A DNA stretch of 64,000 nt. It comes from Sphingomonas_B tabacisoli. GTDB lineage: Bacteria > Pseudomonadota > Alphaproteobacteria > Sphingomonadales > Sphingomonadaceae. Location of the stretch: contig NZ_JBHUDY010000002.1 in NCBI RefSeq assembly GCF_042678385.1, forward strand, positions 62,001 through 126,000, written 5' to 3'. Below, piece by piece: positions 50,594 to 58,544 of this stretch (the first letter of the stretch is position 1; the number at the start of each line of letters is the position of its first letter). Position numbers and translations under genes: made by a program. Below the pieces are notes generated by a model that saw only the letters and a list, made by a program, of their open reading frames with translations, was not told the origin of the DNA and ran no database searches.

Positions 50594-51523
50594 CCACTTC
50601 TCCTTGATGCTTTCGCTCGTCTCCCGGCTGCCGTCGTGGCTCCAGCCGGGCGGGCCGAGCAAATAGCCGGGCTTGGCGCGCCAGGGGGCGGACCAGAGGT
50701 CCTTCGCGATTCCCACCCATTCGTGGAACGCGGCCCAGAGCAGGTTGAACGTGCCGAGGTTCTTGACCAGGCCATAGCGTGGGCGGTCGTCGTCGCGCTC
50801 CGGCTCGAACGACCCGAACATCCGGTCCCAGATGATGAACACGCCGGCATAATTCTTGTCGAGATAGCGCGGGTTGGTCGCGTGGTGGACGCGGTGGTGC
50901 GAGGGCGTGTTCATCACCGCCTCGAACCAGCGCGGGTTGGTCGCGTGGTGGACGCGGTGGTGCGAGGGCGTGTTCATCACCGCCTCGAACCAGCGCGGGC
51001 AGCGGCCGATCACTTCGGTGTGAATCCAGAATTGGTAGATCAGGTTCAACGCGCCGCAGAAGAACACCATCGCCGGCGGAAAGCCGATCAGGAACAGCGG
51101 CAGCCGGAAGATGAAGGCGATGCTCAGGAACCCGGTCCAGGTCTGCCGCAGCGCGGTCGAGAGATTATAATGCTGCGAGCTGTGGTGGATCACATGGCTC
51201 GCCCAGAACCAGCGCACGCGGTGGGCGGAGCGGTGGAAGACGTAATAGGCGAAATCGTCGAGCACGAAGCACAGAGGCCAGCTCCACCAGGCATAGGGGA
51301 TCGTGGTCAGGCGAAAGCCCCAGACCCACACCGCCATCGCATAGACCGCGCCGGCCGTGAGCACACCGGCAATGGTCGAGCCGAAGCCCAGCATCAGAGA
51401 GGTCAGCGTGTCCCTGGGGCAATAGCGCCGCCGGTCCCGCACCCGCGCGATCAGCATCTCGACCAGCACCAGCGCGATAAAGCCGGGGACCGCGATGTCG
51501 ACGGGGTTCGGGAACTTGTCCAT
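50480..51523 (-). CDS. Sterol desaturase/fatty acid hydroxylase family protein with duplicated His box
   Basis: A membrane di-iron oxygenase of 347 aa with four or more hydrophobic segments. The histidine boxes HRSAHR, HVIHHSSQH and HHRVHH define the family. The third box occurs twice because residues WFEAVMNTPSHHRVHHATNPR are tandemly repeated, which is abnormal. The conserved domain ends near GPPGWSHDGSRETSE; the last 40 residues run antiparallel over the MBL gene and may reflect stop loss. It is coupled to the 85-aa gene upstream (ATGA). Confidence 0.88.
   Translation of the reverse strand: MDKFPNPVDIAVPGFIALVLVEMLIARVRDRRRYCPRDTLTSLMLGFGSTIAGVLTAGAVYAMAVWVWGFRLTTIPYAWWSWPLCFVLDDFAYYVFHRSAHRVRWFWASHVIHHSSQHYNLSTALRQTWTGFLSIAFIFRLPLFLIGFPPAMVFFCGALNLIYQFWIHTEVIGRCPRWFEAVMNTPSHHRVHHATNPRWFEAVMNTPSHHRVHHATNPRYLDKNYAGVFIIWDRMFGSFEPERDDDRPRYGLVKNLGTFNLLWAAFHEWVGIAKDLWSAPWRAKPGYLLGPPGWSHDGSRETSESIKEKWLSRQHPVGHERVRLPLMAESGHRAVAGHEGGVVAHRP
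50868..50993. repeat. Perfect 63-bp tandem duplication
   Basis: Units 50868-50930 and 50931-50993 are identical, and the next 6 bases (CGCGGG) repeat the unit's start, the micro-homology expected of slippage. The unit is 21 codons, so the desaturase frame is kept and a histidine box is doubled. Confidence 0.9.
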
Positions 51524-51780
51524 CAGCGCCCGTCTATCACGAATTGCGCGCCGTGACGCCTGAGCCGAAGCTCGGCGCCGTCCAAGCCATGCACGACGGC
51601 GCTTTGCCGGTCTTCGGCCAACTCGGCGGATACGGCGACGAAGCCGGGCAGCTCCGCCTCGGCGATCGCCATCGCCTCCTTCTCGCTCGCAAGCTCGCCA
51701 CCGCCCAGCCCGAGCAGCCGCGCGACCGCGGCGAGGCCGAGAACACCCGCCAGCGATCCGGCGAGGAGCGGCCAGTTCAT
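51523..51780 (-). CDS. Small anchored protein, unknown function
   Basis: An 85-aa protein with an N-terminal hydrophobic helix (about residues 4-27) and a small acidic domain of alternating strands (AELPGFVAVSAELAEDRQSAVVHGLDGAELRLRRHGAQFVIDGR). It overlaps the DUF442 gene upstream and the desaturase gene downstream by 4 bp each (ATGA both times), so the three are translated as a unit. I recognise no named family. Confidence 0.7.
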   Translation of the reverse strand: MNWPLLAGSLAGVLGLAAVARLLGLGGGELASEKEAMAIAEAELPGFVAVSAELAEDRQSAVVHGLDGAELRLRRHGAQFVIDGR

Positions 51781-52202
51781 GAGGTCGAAAGCGCGTCCAG
51801 CATCGGGCGGATCGCGCTCAGGTCGTAGCCGGCGTTGGCGGCCTTCTCGGCGAGCACCGCCGGGTGGTCGCCCATCTTCGCCCGCGCCAGCGCCCAGAGA
51901 TAGGTCGAACGCGTGCCCGAGCGACAATAGGCGAGGACCGGGCCAGTTGCCCGTTCCAATGTTCGAGCCATCGCATCGACCTGGCTGTGACTGAAGCCTG
52001 CATGCGTAACCGGCAGCTCGACATAGGCTAGCCCGATTGCATCACAGATTTCACCAATGTCTTTTCCGGTGGGCTGACCGGCCTCTTCGTCGTCGGGGCG
52101 GTTGTTGATGACCATGGTCACGCCGAGCTCGGCGGCCTGGGCGAGATCGTCAGGCCCGATCTGGGGCGAAACGAGGATGGTGTCATCGATGCGGCGGAAC
52201 AT
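51777..52202 (-). CDS. DUF442/TIGR01244 phosphatase-like (sulfur transferase) protein
   Basis: A 141-aa protein of the group named beta-lactamase hydrolase-like or TIGR01244. It has a dual-specificity-phosphatase fold with the P-loop AYCRSGTRST (Cys at about residue 92) and the start SPQIGPDDLAQAAELGVTMVINNRPDDE. Relatives lie next to persulfide dioxygenases and MBL proteins in sulfide metabolism. An MBL-fold gene is about 1.2 kb away but on the other strand. It heads the DUF442-85aa-desaturase unit. Confidence 0.85.
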   Translation of the reverse strand: MFRRIDDTILVSPQIGPDDLAQAAELGVTMVINNRPDDEEAGQPTGKDIGEICDAIGLAYVELPVTHAGFSHSQVDAMARTLERATGPVLAYCRSGTRSTYLWALARAKMGDHPAVLAEKAANAGYDLSAIRPMLDALSTS

Positions 52203-52219
52203 AATCTAGCCTTAACACT

Positions 52220-52301
52220 CCCCTCCCGCTTGCGGGAGGGGCGGGGGTGGGAACAGCTTCCACTCATGCCCACCCCTAACCCCTCCCGCAAGCGGGAGGG
52301 G
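52220..52301. repeat. Paired CCCCTCCCGC palindromes
   Basis: Two self-complementary 22-mers (52220-52241 with a TT centre, 52280-52301 with an AA centre) flank a G/C-rich spacer. It lies between the recQ stop and the DUF442 start. It is related to the element after gshA. Confidence 0.8.
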
Positions 52302-52307
52302 AACAGG

Positions 52308-54065
52308 TCAGTGCCGCTTCAACACCGCCAGAAACGCATCGCCATAGGCCTCGAGCTTGCGCGTCCCCACGCCGGTGATCTCACCGAGCGCGGCGCGCGT
52401 CCGGGGCTTCGCAGCCGCCATCTCCCGCAACGTCGAATCGTGGAAAACGACATAGGGCGGCACGCCGGCCTCCTCGGCCAGCTCGCGGCGGCAGGCGCGG
52501 AGCGCGTCGAACAGCGGATCGCCGACCGGATTGGCCGCGGCGTCGCGGCGTTTGCGCCGCTCGCGCCTGGGCGGGACGATCAGCGGTACCTCCGCCTCGC
52601 CCTTCAGGATCGCGCGGGCGCCAGGGCCGAACTCCAGCCCGCCATGCGGGTTCGTCCGCAGCGCATCGCGCAGCAGCAGTGCGCGGCCGACGGGCTTCAG
52701 CAGCGTCGCCTCTTCGCCATCGACAATGCCCCAGACCGAGAGCGCCTCGTGGCCGTTCATCAGGCTGCGCTCGGACGACTGGCCGGTCAGCACCGACTCG
52801 ACATAGCCGGCGCCGAACATCTGGCCGGTGCGAAACACGGCGGAGAGATATTTGCGGGCAAGCTCGGTGGCGTCGACCGATTGCGGGGCGTCCAGGCAAT
52901 TGTCGCAATTGCCGCAGGTCTCGGGCGGGTGCTCGCCGAAATAGCGGAGCAGCACCGCGCGCCGGCAGCCTGCCGTCTCGACCAGACCGCCGAGCGCGGT
53001 CAGCCGGGCGCGTTCGCCCGGAAGGCGCACGTCGTCGACTTCGGACAGGCGCTGACGGGCCTTGGCGAAATCGTCGGCGCCCCAGAACATGTGTGCGACC
53101 GCGGGCTCCCCGTCGCGCCCGGCGCGGCCGGTTTCCTGGTAATAGGCCTCGACCGATTTCGGCAGCCCGGCATGGGCGACGAAGCGCACGTCCGGCTTGT
53201 CGATGCCCATGCCGAACGCGACGGTTGCGACCATCACCATGTCCTCGGACGCGACGAACGCGGCCTGGTTGGCGGCACGGATCTGCGGCTCCAGCCCGGC
53301 ATGATAGGCGCGCACGGGCCGCCCGGTCGCGGCGATCTGCGCGGCGAGCTTCTCCGTGCCGGCGCGCGACTGCACATAGACGATGCCGGGCCCGGGCTGC
53401 TCGCGGAGCAGGTCGGCGATCTGCTGCGTCGTGTTCGCCTTGGGGCTGATCGCGTAGCGGATGTTCGGCCGGTCGAAGCCCGCGACGATCAGCCCCTCGC
53501 GCGGGATGCCGAGCTGGACGAGAATATCGTCCCGGGTGTGGGCGTCGGCGGTGGCGGTCAGCGCCAGGCGCGGCACGTCCGGGAATGAGTCGAGCAGCGG
53601 ACGGAGCAGGCGATAGTCCGGGCGGAAATCATGCCCCCATTCGGATACGCAATGCGCCTCGTCGATCGCGAACAGCGAGACTTTGGCGCGGGCCAGCAGC
53701 TCGCGGAAATGCCCGGCCGAGGCGCGCTCCGGCGCGACATAGAGCAGGTCGAGCTCACCCGCCTTGAACCGCTCGATCGTCTCGGCGCGATTGTCGTCGG
53801 CGCTGGTCAGCGTCGCCGCGCGGATGCCGACCGCGGTCGCGGCGCGAAGCTGATCGTGCATCAGCGCGATCAGCGGCGAAATGACGACGCAAGTGCCTTC
53901 CAGCGCCACCGAGGGAAGCTGGTAGCAAAGCGACTTGCCCGCGCCCGTCGGCATAACCGCCAACGTCCGCTCGCCGGCCATCACCCGGTCCACCACCGCG
54001 CGCTGCACCCCGCGGAAGTCGCTGAAACCGAAAGTGGAATGGAGCAGGTCGTGAAGGTCGGGCAC
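52308..54065 (-). CDS. recQ: ATP-dependent DNA helicase RecQ
   Basis: A 3'-5' DNA helicase for recombination and repair. The 585-aa protein has all RecQ parts: Walker A MPTGAGKS (about 39-46), the DEAH box in AIDEAHCVSEWGHDFRPDY, motif VI ETGRAGRDGEPA, the zinc site CGNCDNCLDAP, the winged-helix region and a C-terminal HRDC domain (about 505-585). GTG at 54065 has AAGGGG 5 nt upstream and is preferred over the TTG one codon earlier. Confidence 0.95.
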   Translation of the reverse strand: MPDLHDLLHSTFGFSDFRGVQRAVVDRVMAGERTLAVMPTGAGKSLCYQLPSVALEGTCVVISPLIALMHDQLRAATAVGIRAATLTSADDNRAETIERFKAGELDLLYVAPERASAGHFRELLARAKVSLFAIDEAHCVSEWGHDFRPDYRLLRPLLDSFPDVPRLALTATADAHTRDDILVQLGIPREGLIVAGFDRPNIRYAISPKANTTQQIADLLREQPGPGIVYVQSRAGTEKLAAQIAATGRPVRAYHAGLEPQIRAANQAAFVASEDMVMVATVAFGMGIDKPDVRFVAHAGLPKSVEAYYQETGRAGRDGEPAVAHMFWGADDFAKARQRLSEVDDVRLPGERARLTALGGLVETAGCRRAVLLRYFGEHPPETCGNCDNCLDAPQSVDATELARKYLSAVFRTGQMFGAGYVESVLTGQSSERSLMNGHEALSVWGIVDGEEATLLKPVGRALLLRDALRTNPHGGLEFGPGARAILKGEAEVPLIVPPRRERRKRRDAAANPVGDPLFDALRACRRELAEEAGVPPYVVFHDSTLREMAAAKPRTRAALGEITGVGTRKLEAYGDAFLAVLKRH

Positions 54066-54081
54066 CAATGCCCCTTATCCA

Positions 54082-54212
54082 ACCCTCTCCCCATTGGGGA
54101 GAGGGCAGGTCGCGTGAGCGACCGGGAGAGGGGCCGTCACCCCGCGTGCCGACTCTGCCCCTCTCCCGGCGACGGCTTCGCCGCGCCACCCTCTCCCCAA
54201 TGGGGAGAGGGT
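54082..54212. repeat. CCCTCTCCCC-type composite palindromic element overlapping a gene end
   Basis: End blocks CCCTCTCCCC-AT-TGGGGAGAGGG (54083-54105) and 54189-54211 bound a 131-bp element of the same family as at 23.9 and 34.3 kb. It lies before recQ, and its right half encodes the last 25 or so residues of the luciferase-like gene. Confidence 0.85.
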
Positions 54213-55204
54213 TGAAGGTCCATCGCCTCCGCCACCAGCTCATAGCTTCGCACACGCGGCGCGTGTTCGGGGAGGATGTTGACCAGCATCATTTCCTGGG
54301 CGCCATAGAGAGCGGCGACTTCGCGCACCTCGTCCGCAACTTCCGCGCCGGTGCCGAGCAACGTGCGGCGGCGCGCGGGCGGGAGCGGGTTGGCGGCGAG
54401 CCAGGCTTCGGCCTCGTCAAACGCCGGCACAGGGATCAGGCTGCCGCGGATCAGGTGCGCGAACATCATCCGCGCCGGCCCCGCGAGCCGTTCGGCTTCG
54501 GCGCGGTCTTCGGCGGCGATCGCCCAGACCGCGACCATCAGGTGCGGCTCCGGGCAGCGCGCAGACGGAGTGAAGTGCTGACGGTAAAGGTTCGCCAACG
54601 GCAGCGCGTCGGAGTTGATGAAGTCGGCGATGCAATAGGGCAGGCCCATCTGCCCGGCCCAGATCGCACTGTCGGTGGAAGAGCCGAGCATCCACACGTC
54701 CGGGCTGCCGCTCCCGCCTGAGGGCATCGTGGCTTCGAGCGGCTTGAACAGGTGATCCTCGGGCAGCGTGCCTTCGAGATAGCCAAGCAGCTCCGTCACC
54801 TGCTCCGGGAAATCACTGACCATCATCCGCTTCGACCGGTCGCGCTGCAGCGCGTAAGCCGTGCGCTGGTCGCTTCCCGGTGCCCGGCCCAAGCCAAGGT
54901 CGATCCGTCCCGGTCCCATCGCGCCCAGCAGGCGGAAGGTCTCGGCGACCTTGAACGGCGAATAATGCGGCAGCATGACGCCGCCGGAACCGACGCGGAT
55001 GCGATTGGTGGCGAGCGCCACCGGCCCGATCAGCGCCTCGGGCGACACCCCTGCCAGCGCCGGCGAGGCATGATGCTCGGCCATCCAGTATCGATGATAG
55101 CCGAACCGCTCCGCGGCCTGTGCCAGATCGATGGTGTTGCGAACGGCGTCGGCAGCCGTGCCGCCGGCGGGAATGGGCGATTGGTCAAGGACGGAGAGGC
55201 GCAT
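54137..55204 (-). CDS. LLM-class flavin-dependent oxidoreductase (luciferase-like monooxygenase)
   Basis: A 355-aa FMN-dependent oxidoreductase of the MsnO8-like luciferase group. It begins MRLSVLDQSPIPAG with the family N-terminus and has RYWMAEHHASPALAG, GGVMLPHYSPFKVAE and the FMN-phosphate region PDVWMLGSSTDSA. The conserved domain ends near RVRSYELVAEAM; the last 27 residues (from DLQPSPHWGEGG) are encoded by the palindromic repeat and are not part of the fold. It is placed between nhaA and recQ on the minus strand, 28 bp after nhaA. Confidence 0.87.
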   Translation of the reverse strand: MRLSVLDQSPIPAGGTAADAVRNTIDLAQAAERFGYHRYWMAEHHASPALAGVSPEALIGPVALATNRIRVGSGGVMLPHYSPFKVAETFRLLGAMGPGRIDLGLGRAPGSDQRTAYALQRDRSKRMMVSDFPEQVTELLGYLEGTLPEDHLFKPLEATMPSGGSGSPDVWMLGSSTDSAIWAGQMGLPYCIADFINSDALPLANLYRQHFTPSARCPEPHLMVAVWAIAAEDRAEAERLAGPARMMFAHLIRGSLIPVPAFDEAEAWLAANPLPPARRRTLLGTGAEVADEVREVAALYGAQEMMLVNILPEHAPRVRSYELVAEAMDLQPSPHWGEGGAAKPSPGEGQSRHAG

Positions 55205-55222
55205 GGGCTCGCAGATAGGAAG

Positions 55223-55244
55223 CCCCTCCCCTTCAGGGGAGGGG
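55223..55244. repeat. Hairpin repeat covering the nhaA stop codon
   Basis: CCCCTCCCC and GGGGAGGGG pair perfectly over 9 bp with a 4-nt loop TTCA, and the nhaA stop codon lies in the loop. The following G/C-rich run encodes the end of NhaA (PPQPLP). Confidence 0.75.
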
Positions 55245-56402
55245 TTGGGGTGGGGCTGTGATCCTCAGCACCAGCCATCCTGCAAGTGCGCTGAGCAGCG
55301 AGCCGCCAAGAATGCCGATCTTCGCCGCATCGACGAATTCGGGGCGAGACGAGAACGCCAAGCCGCTGATGAACAGGCTCATCGTAAACCCGATGCCGCA
55401 GAGCAAGGCGACGCCATAGATCTGCGCCCAGCCCGCGCCCGCCGGCTTGGAGGCCCAGCCCAGCCTCACCGTCGCCCACACCGCGCCGAACACGCCGAGC
55501 TGCTTGCCGAGGAATAGCCCAGCCGCGATGCCGAGCGGCAGCGGCGCGAAAATGTCCGCGCCGCCCAGCGCAACGCCCGCGTTCACGAAGCCGAACAGCG
55601 GCACGATGCCATAGGCGATCCAGGGATTGAGGCCGTGTTCCAGCCGGTGCAGCGGCGAGTCCTCCGCATCGGGCGCGCCGGGCGTCGGCTTGATCGGAAT
55701 CGTCATTGCCGCGAGCACGCCCGCGATCGTCGCATGCACGCCCGACAGCAGCACCAGCGACCACAGCACGGCAAAGCCGATCCAGTAGGGCAGCAGGCGC
55801 TTCACGCCCGCCCGGTTCATCAGCGCCATCGCGGCCAGCACCGCCGTCGCGCCGGCTAACGCCGCGAGATTCAGCGCCTCGGTGTAGACCGCGGCGATGA
55901 TCGCGACCGCGCCCATGTCGTCGACGATCGCGACCGTGGTCAGGAACAGCTTCAGCGAGGCCGGCGCGCGGCGCCCGAGCAGCGCCAGCACGCCGATCGC
56001 GAAGGCAATGTCGGTCGCAGCCGGAATCGCCCAGCCGCGCGACAGTCCGTCCACGCTCCGCGTGATCGCGAGATAGACCAGTGCCGGCACCGCCATGCCC
56101 GCCGCCGCCGCGATGACCGGTAGGCGGCGGTCGGCCGGGCGGGAAAGCTCGCCATCGCGCACCTCGCGTTTGATCTCCAGCCCGACCAGCAGGAAGAACA
56201 GCGCCATCAGCGCATCGTTCACCCAGAAATGAACGGTCGCGGGCCCGATCCGCGCATGCACGAAAAGGACGTACAGCGCGCGCGTCGCGGGCAGGTTGGC
56301 GGCGATCAGCGCCAGCGCCGCCGCCCCGATCAGCAGCAGCCCGCCGAACGCCTCGCTTTCGATAAAGGCACGCAGCGCGGACGTTCGGCCGCGGCGCGCC
56401 AT
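55233..56402 (-). CDS. nhaA: Na+/H+ antiporter NhaA
   Basis: Inner-membrane sodium/proton antiporter, 389 aa, with about 11-12 hydrophobic segments. Family motifs are VNDALMALFFLLVGLEIKREV, PAATDIAFAIGVLALLG and the transport-site aspartates in VAIVDDMGAVAII. The C-terminal GIGFTMSLFISGLAF is also present. The final residues come from a repeat hairpin. Its ATG overlaps the stop of the inositol-phosphatase-family gene (ATGA). It is part of a run ubiA, pmbA, cysQ-like, nhaA, luciferase-like. Confidence 0.95.
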   Translation of the reverse strand: MARRGRTSALRAFIESEAFGGLLLIGAAALALIAANLPATRALYVLFVHARIGPATVHFWVNDALMALFFLLVGLEIKREVRDGELSRPADRRLPVIAAAAGMAVPALVYLAITRSVDGLSRGWAIPAATDIAFAIGVLALLGRRAPASLKLFLTTVAIVDDMGAVAIIAAVYTEALNLAALAGATAVLAAMALMNRAGVKRLLPYWIGFAVLWSLVLLSGVHATIAGVLAAMTIPIKPTPGAPDAEDSPLHRLEHGLNPWIAYGIVPLFGFVNAGVALGGADIFAPLPLGIAAGLFLGKQLGVFGAVWATVRLGWASKPAGAGWAQIYGVALLCGIGFTMSLFISGLAFSSRPEFVDAAKIGILGGSLLSALAGWLVLRITAPPQPLP

Positions 56403-57187
56403 CAGCGTGCGCTGGCCTTCATCGCCCGGGTCCACAGCCGCTGCACCGCGTCCTGGTGAATGCCGGGCACGCTCGCCAGCACGCCGAAGGCCTCGGCACT
56501 CGTCGAGTTGAACCGGATCGGCCGCCCGAGCGCGTCGGTAACGATCGCGCCCGCCTCCTGCGCGATCAGATAGGCGGCGGCGATGTCCCATTCGCGGCCC
56601 CAGCGCAGCGTCGCGACCAGGTCGACCTCGCCCGCCGCCAGCATCGCGATGCGGAGCGCGATCGAGTTGGGGCGCGGCACGCCGATCAGGTCGGCGTCGG
56701 TCCTGGGCAAGGTGTCGGCTGGCACCCTTGCGCCGGGCAGGTCCTGACGGTCCGCGACGCGCAGCCGCTCGCCGTTCAGCCAGGCGCCGCCGCCAGCCTC
56801 GGCGCACCATTGCTGGCCGCGCGCCGGCGCGTCGAGCACGCCCAGCCGCACCTTGCCGCCTTCGACCAGCGCGATCGACACCGCCCAGCCTGAGCGGTTG
56901 CGCAGGAAGTCGCGGGTGCCGTCGATCGGGTCCACCACCCAGGCGCGCGACTGGAGCAGCCGCTCGGCACTGTCGGCGGTTTCTTCGGACAGCCAGCCGG
57001 CTTCCGGATCGAGCGCTGACAGCCGCTTCTTGAGCAGCGCGTCGACTTCCAGATCGACTTCGCACACCGGATGGCCGGGCACTTTCTCCCAGCGCCTGAA
57101 CTCGCCCTGCCAGCGCTCCCGCGCCAGCGCGCCGGCCTCGGCGGCAATGTCGCCGACCGCGCGGACCAGGTCCTCAGTCGCCCGCAA
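56402..57187 (-). CDS. Inositol monophosphatase family phosphatase (CysQ or histidinol-phosphatase type)
   Basis: A 261-aa Mg-dependent phosphatase. The metal motifs are SEETAD and WVVDPIDGTRDF, and the C-terminal site is GREWDIAAAYLIAQEAGA. It starts at a rare TTG (57187), supported by AAGGA 8 nt upstream, and overlaps the end of pmbA by 14 bp. The family includes 3'(2'),5'-bisphosphate nucleotidase (CysQ) and histidinol phosphatase; sequence alone does not decide which. Confidence 0.85.
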   Translation of the reverse strand: MRATEDLVRAVGDIAAEAGALARERWQGEFRRWEKVPGHPVCEVDLEVDALLKKRLSALDPEAGWLSEETADSAERLLQSRAWVVDPIDGTRDFLRNRSGWAVSIALVEGGKVRLGVLDAPARGQQWCAEAGGGAWLNGERLRVADRQDLPGARVPADTLPRTDADLIGVPRPNSIALRIAMLAAGEVDLVATLRWGREWDIAAAYLIAQEAGAIVTDALGRPIRFNSTSAEAFGVLASVPGIHQDAVQRLWTRAMKASAR

Positions 57188-58520
57188 TCGTCATTCCTTC
57201 GACCAGCAAGGTCGGGGTGTCGACGGCATAGCGGAAGGTCAGGTCGTCCGCCGCTGTCATGTTCAGGAACATGTCCTTCAGGTTGCCCGCGATGGTGATC
57301 TCGGCGACCGGATGGGCGAACTCCCCGTCCTCGATCAGGAATCCCCCGGCGCCGCGGCTGTAATCGCCGGTGACGCCGTTGACGCCCTGGCCGATCAGCT
57401 CGGTGACATAGAGGCCGCGCTTGACGCCGCCGATCAGCGCATCGCGCGAGACTTTGCCCGGCGCGACATAGACGTTGCTCGCCGACACCCCCGGCGGCCC
57501 GCCGACGCCGCGCGCGGCATGGCCGGTGGGCTGAGCCCCAAGCTGGCGCGCGGAGGCGCTGTCGAGCAGCCAGCCGGTCAGCACGCCCGCGTCGATGAGC
57601 TTCGACGGCGCGGTCGGCAGCCCCTCGCCGTCGAACGGTCGCGAGCGGAGCCCAGCGATGCGGTGCGGCTCGTCATGGATGGTGATACCCTCGGCGAACA
57701 CCGCTTGGCCCAGCTTTTCGAGCAGGAAGCTGGTCTTGCGCGCGATCGCCGCGCCGGAGATCGCGCCGAGGAAATGGCCGATCAGCGAGCCGGTGACCCG
57801 CGGGTCGAACACCACCGGCATCGGTCCGCTCTGGAGCTTGCGCGCGCCCAGCCGGGCGACCGCGCGCTCGCCCGCGAGGCGGCCGACAGTCTCCGGCGAG
57901 TCGAGCGTGTCGAGGCGGCGCACCCAATGCCAGGCGCCGTCGCGCTGCTTCTGCCCGTCGCGTTCGGCCAGCATCGAAGCGGAAATCGAATGTGCCCCCG
58001 CGCCATAGCCGCCCGAGAAACCGTGGCTCGTCGCAAGCGCGATCTGGCTGCGGCCGGCGCTGGCGCTCGCGCCTTCGCTGTTGGTGACGCCGGCGACAGC
58101 GCGCGCCGCTTCCTCGGCGGCGAGCGCCTGTTCCTTCAGCGTGGCCGGGTCGGGTTCGACACCGTCGTCGAGCTGCAGGTCCGGCGCTGAACCGCGCAGC
58201 AACCGATCTTCCGGGGCCAGGCCGGCGAACCGGTCCTCGGGAGCCTCCCGCGCCATCGCCACCGCGCGTTCCGCAAGGGAGCGGAGCGATTCGGGCGCAA
58301 GGTCGGATGCGGACACGCTCGCCGAACGCTGCCCGACGAACACCCGCAGCCCGATTTCCTCGCCTTCGGACTGGTCGACATTCTCGAGCGCGCCTAGCCG
58401 CACATGAACGTCGGTGGAGCGGTCGCCATGATACAGCGCATCCGCGGCATCGGCCCCGGCCGTGCGGGCGGCGGCGACCAGATCGGACAGACGGGATTGC
58501 GCATCGGCGAGGGAAAGCAT
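57174..58520 (-). CDS. pmbA: TldD/PmbA family metalloprotease, PmbA-like
   Basis: A cytoplasmic peptidase subunit, 448 aa, of the TldD/PmbA pair that processes peptides such as microcin B17 and the CcdA antitoxin. Visible segments are GLRVFVGQRSASVSASDL, a GVTNSEGASASAGRS stretch, GLRSRPFDGEGLPT, and the C-terminal YSRGAGGFLIEDGEFAHPVAEITIAGNLKDMF. It lacks the TldD HExxxH zinc motif, as PmbA does. The TldD partner is not in this window. It overlaps the downstream phosphatase gene. Confidence 0.92.
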   Translation of the reverse strand: MLSLADAQSRLSDLVAAARTAGADAADALYHGDRSTDVHVRLGALENVDQSEGEEIGLRVFVGQRSASVSASDLAPESLRSLAERAVAMAREAPEDRFAGLAPEDRLLRGSAPDLQLDDGVEPDPATLKEQALAAEEAARAVAGVTNSEGASASAGRSQIALATSHGFSGGYGAGAHSISASMLAERDGQKQRDGAWHWVRRLDTLDSPETVGRLAGERAVARLGARKLQSGPMPVVFDPRVTGSLIGHFLGAISGAAIARKTSFLLEKLGQAVFAEGITIHDEPHRIAGLRSRPFDGEGLPTAPSKLIDAGVLTGWLLDSASARQLGAQPTGHAARGVGGPPGVSASNVYVAPGKVSRDALIGGVKRGLYVTELIGQGVNGVTGDYSRGAGGFLIEDGEFAHPVAEITIAGNLKDMFLNMTAADDLTFRYAVDTPTLLVEGMTIAGD

Positions 58521-58544
58521 CGCCGGGGCACTTAGGGAGGCGCG

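Noticed and set aside
50868..50993. Direct repeats that could suggest a CRISPR array
   Set aside because: Only two adjacent identical units without spacers, inside a coding frame; this is a tandem duplication.
55233..57065. A 610-aa reading for NhaA
   Set aside because: The upstream part is the shadow of the inositol-phosphatase-family gene; NhaA begins at MARRGRTSALRAF, coupled by an ATGA overlap.
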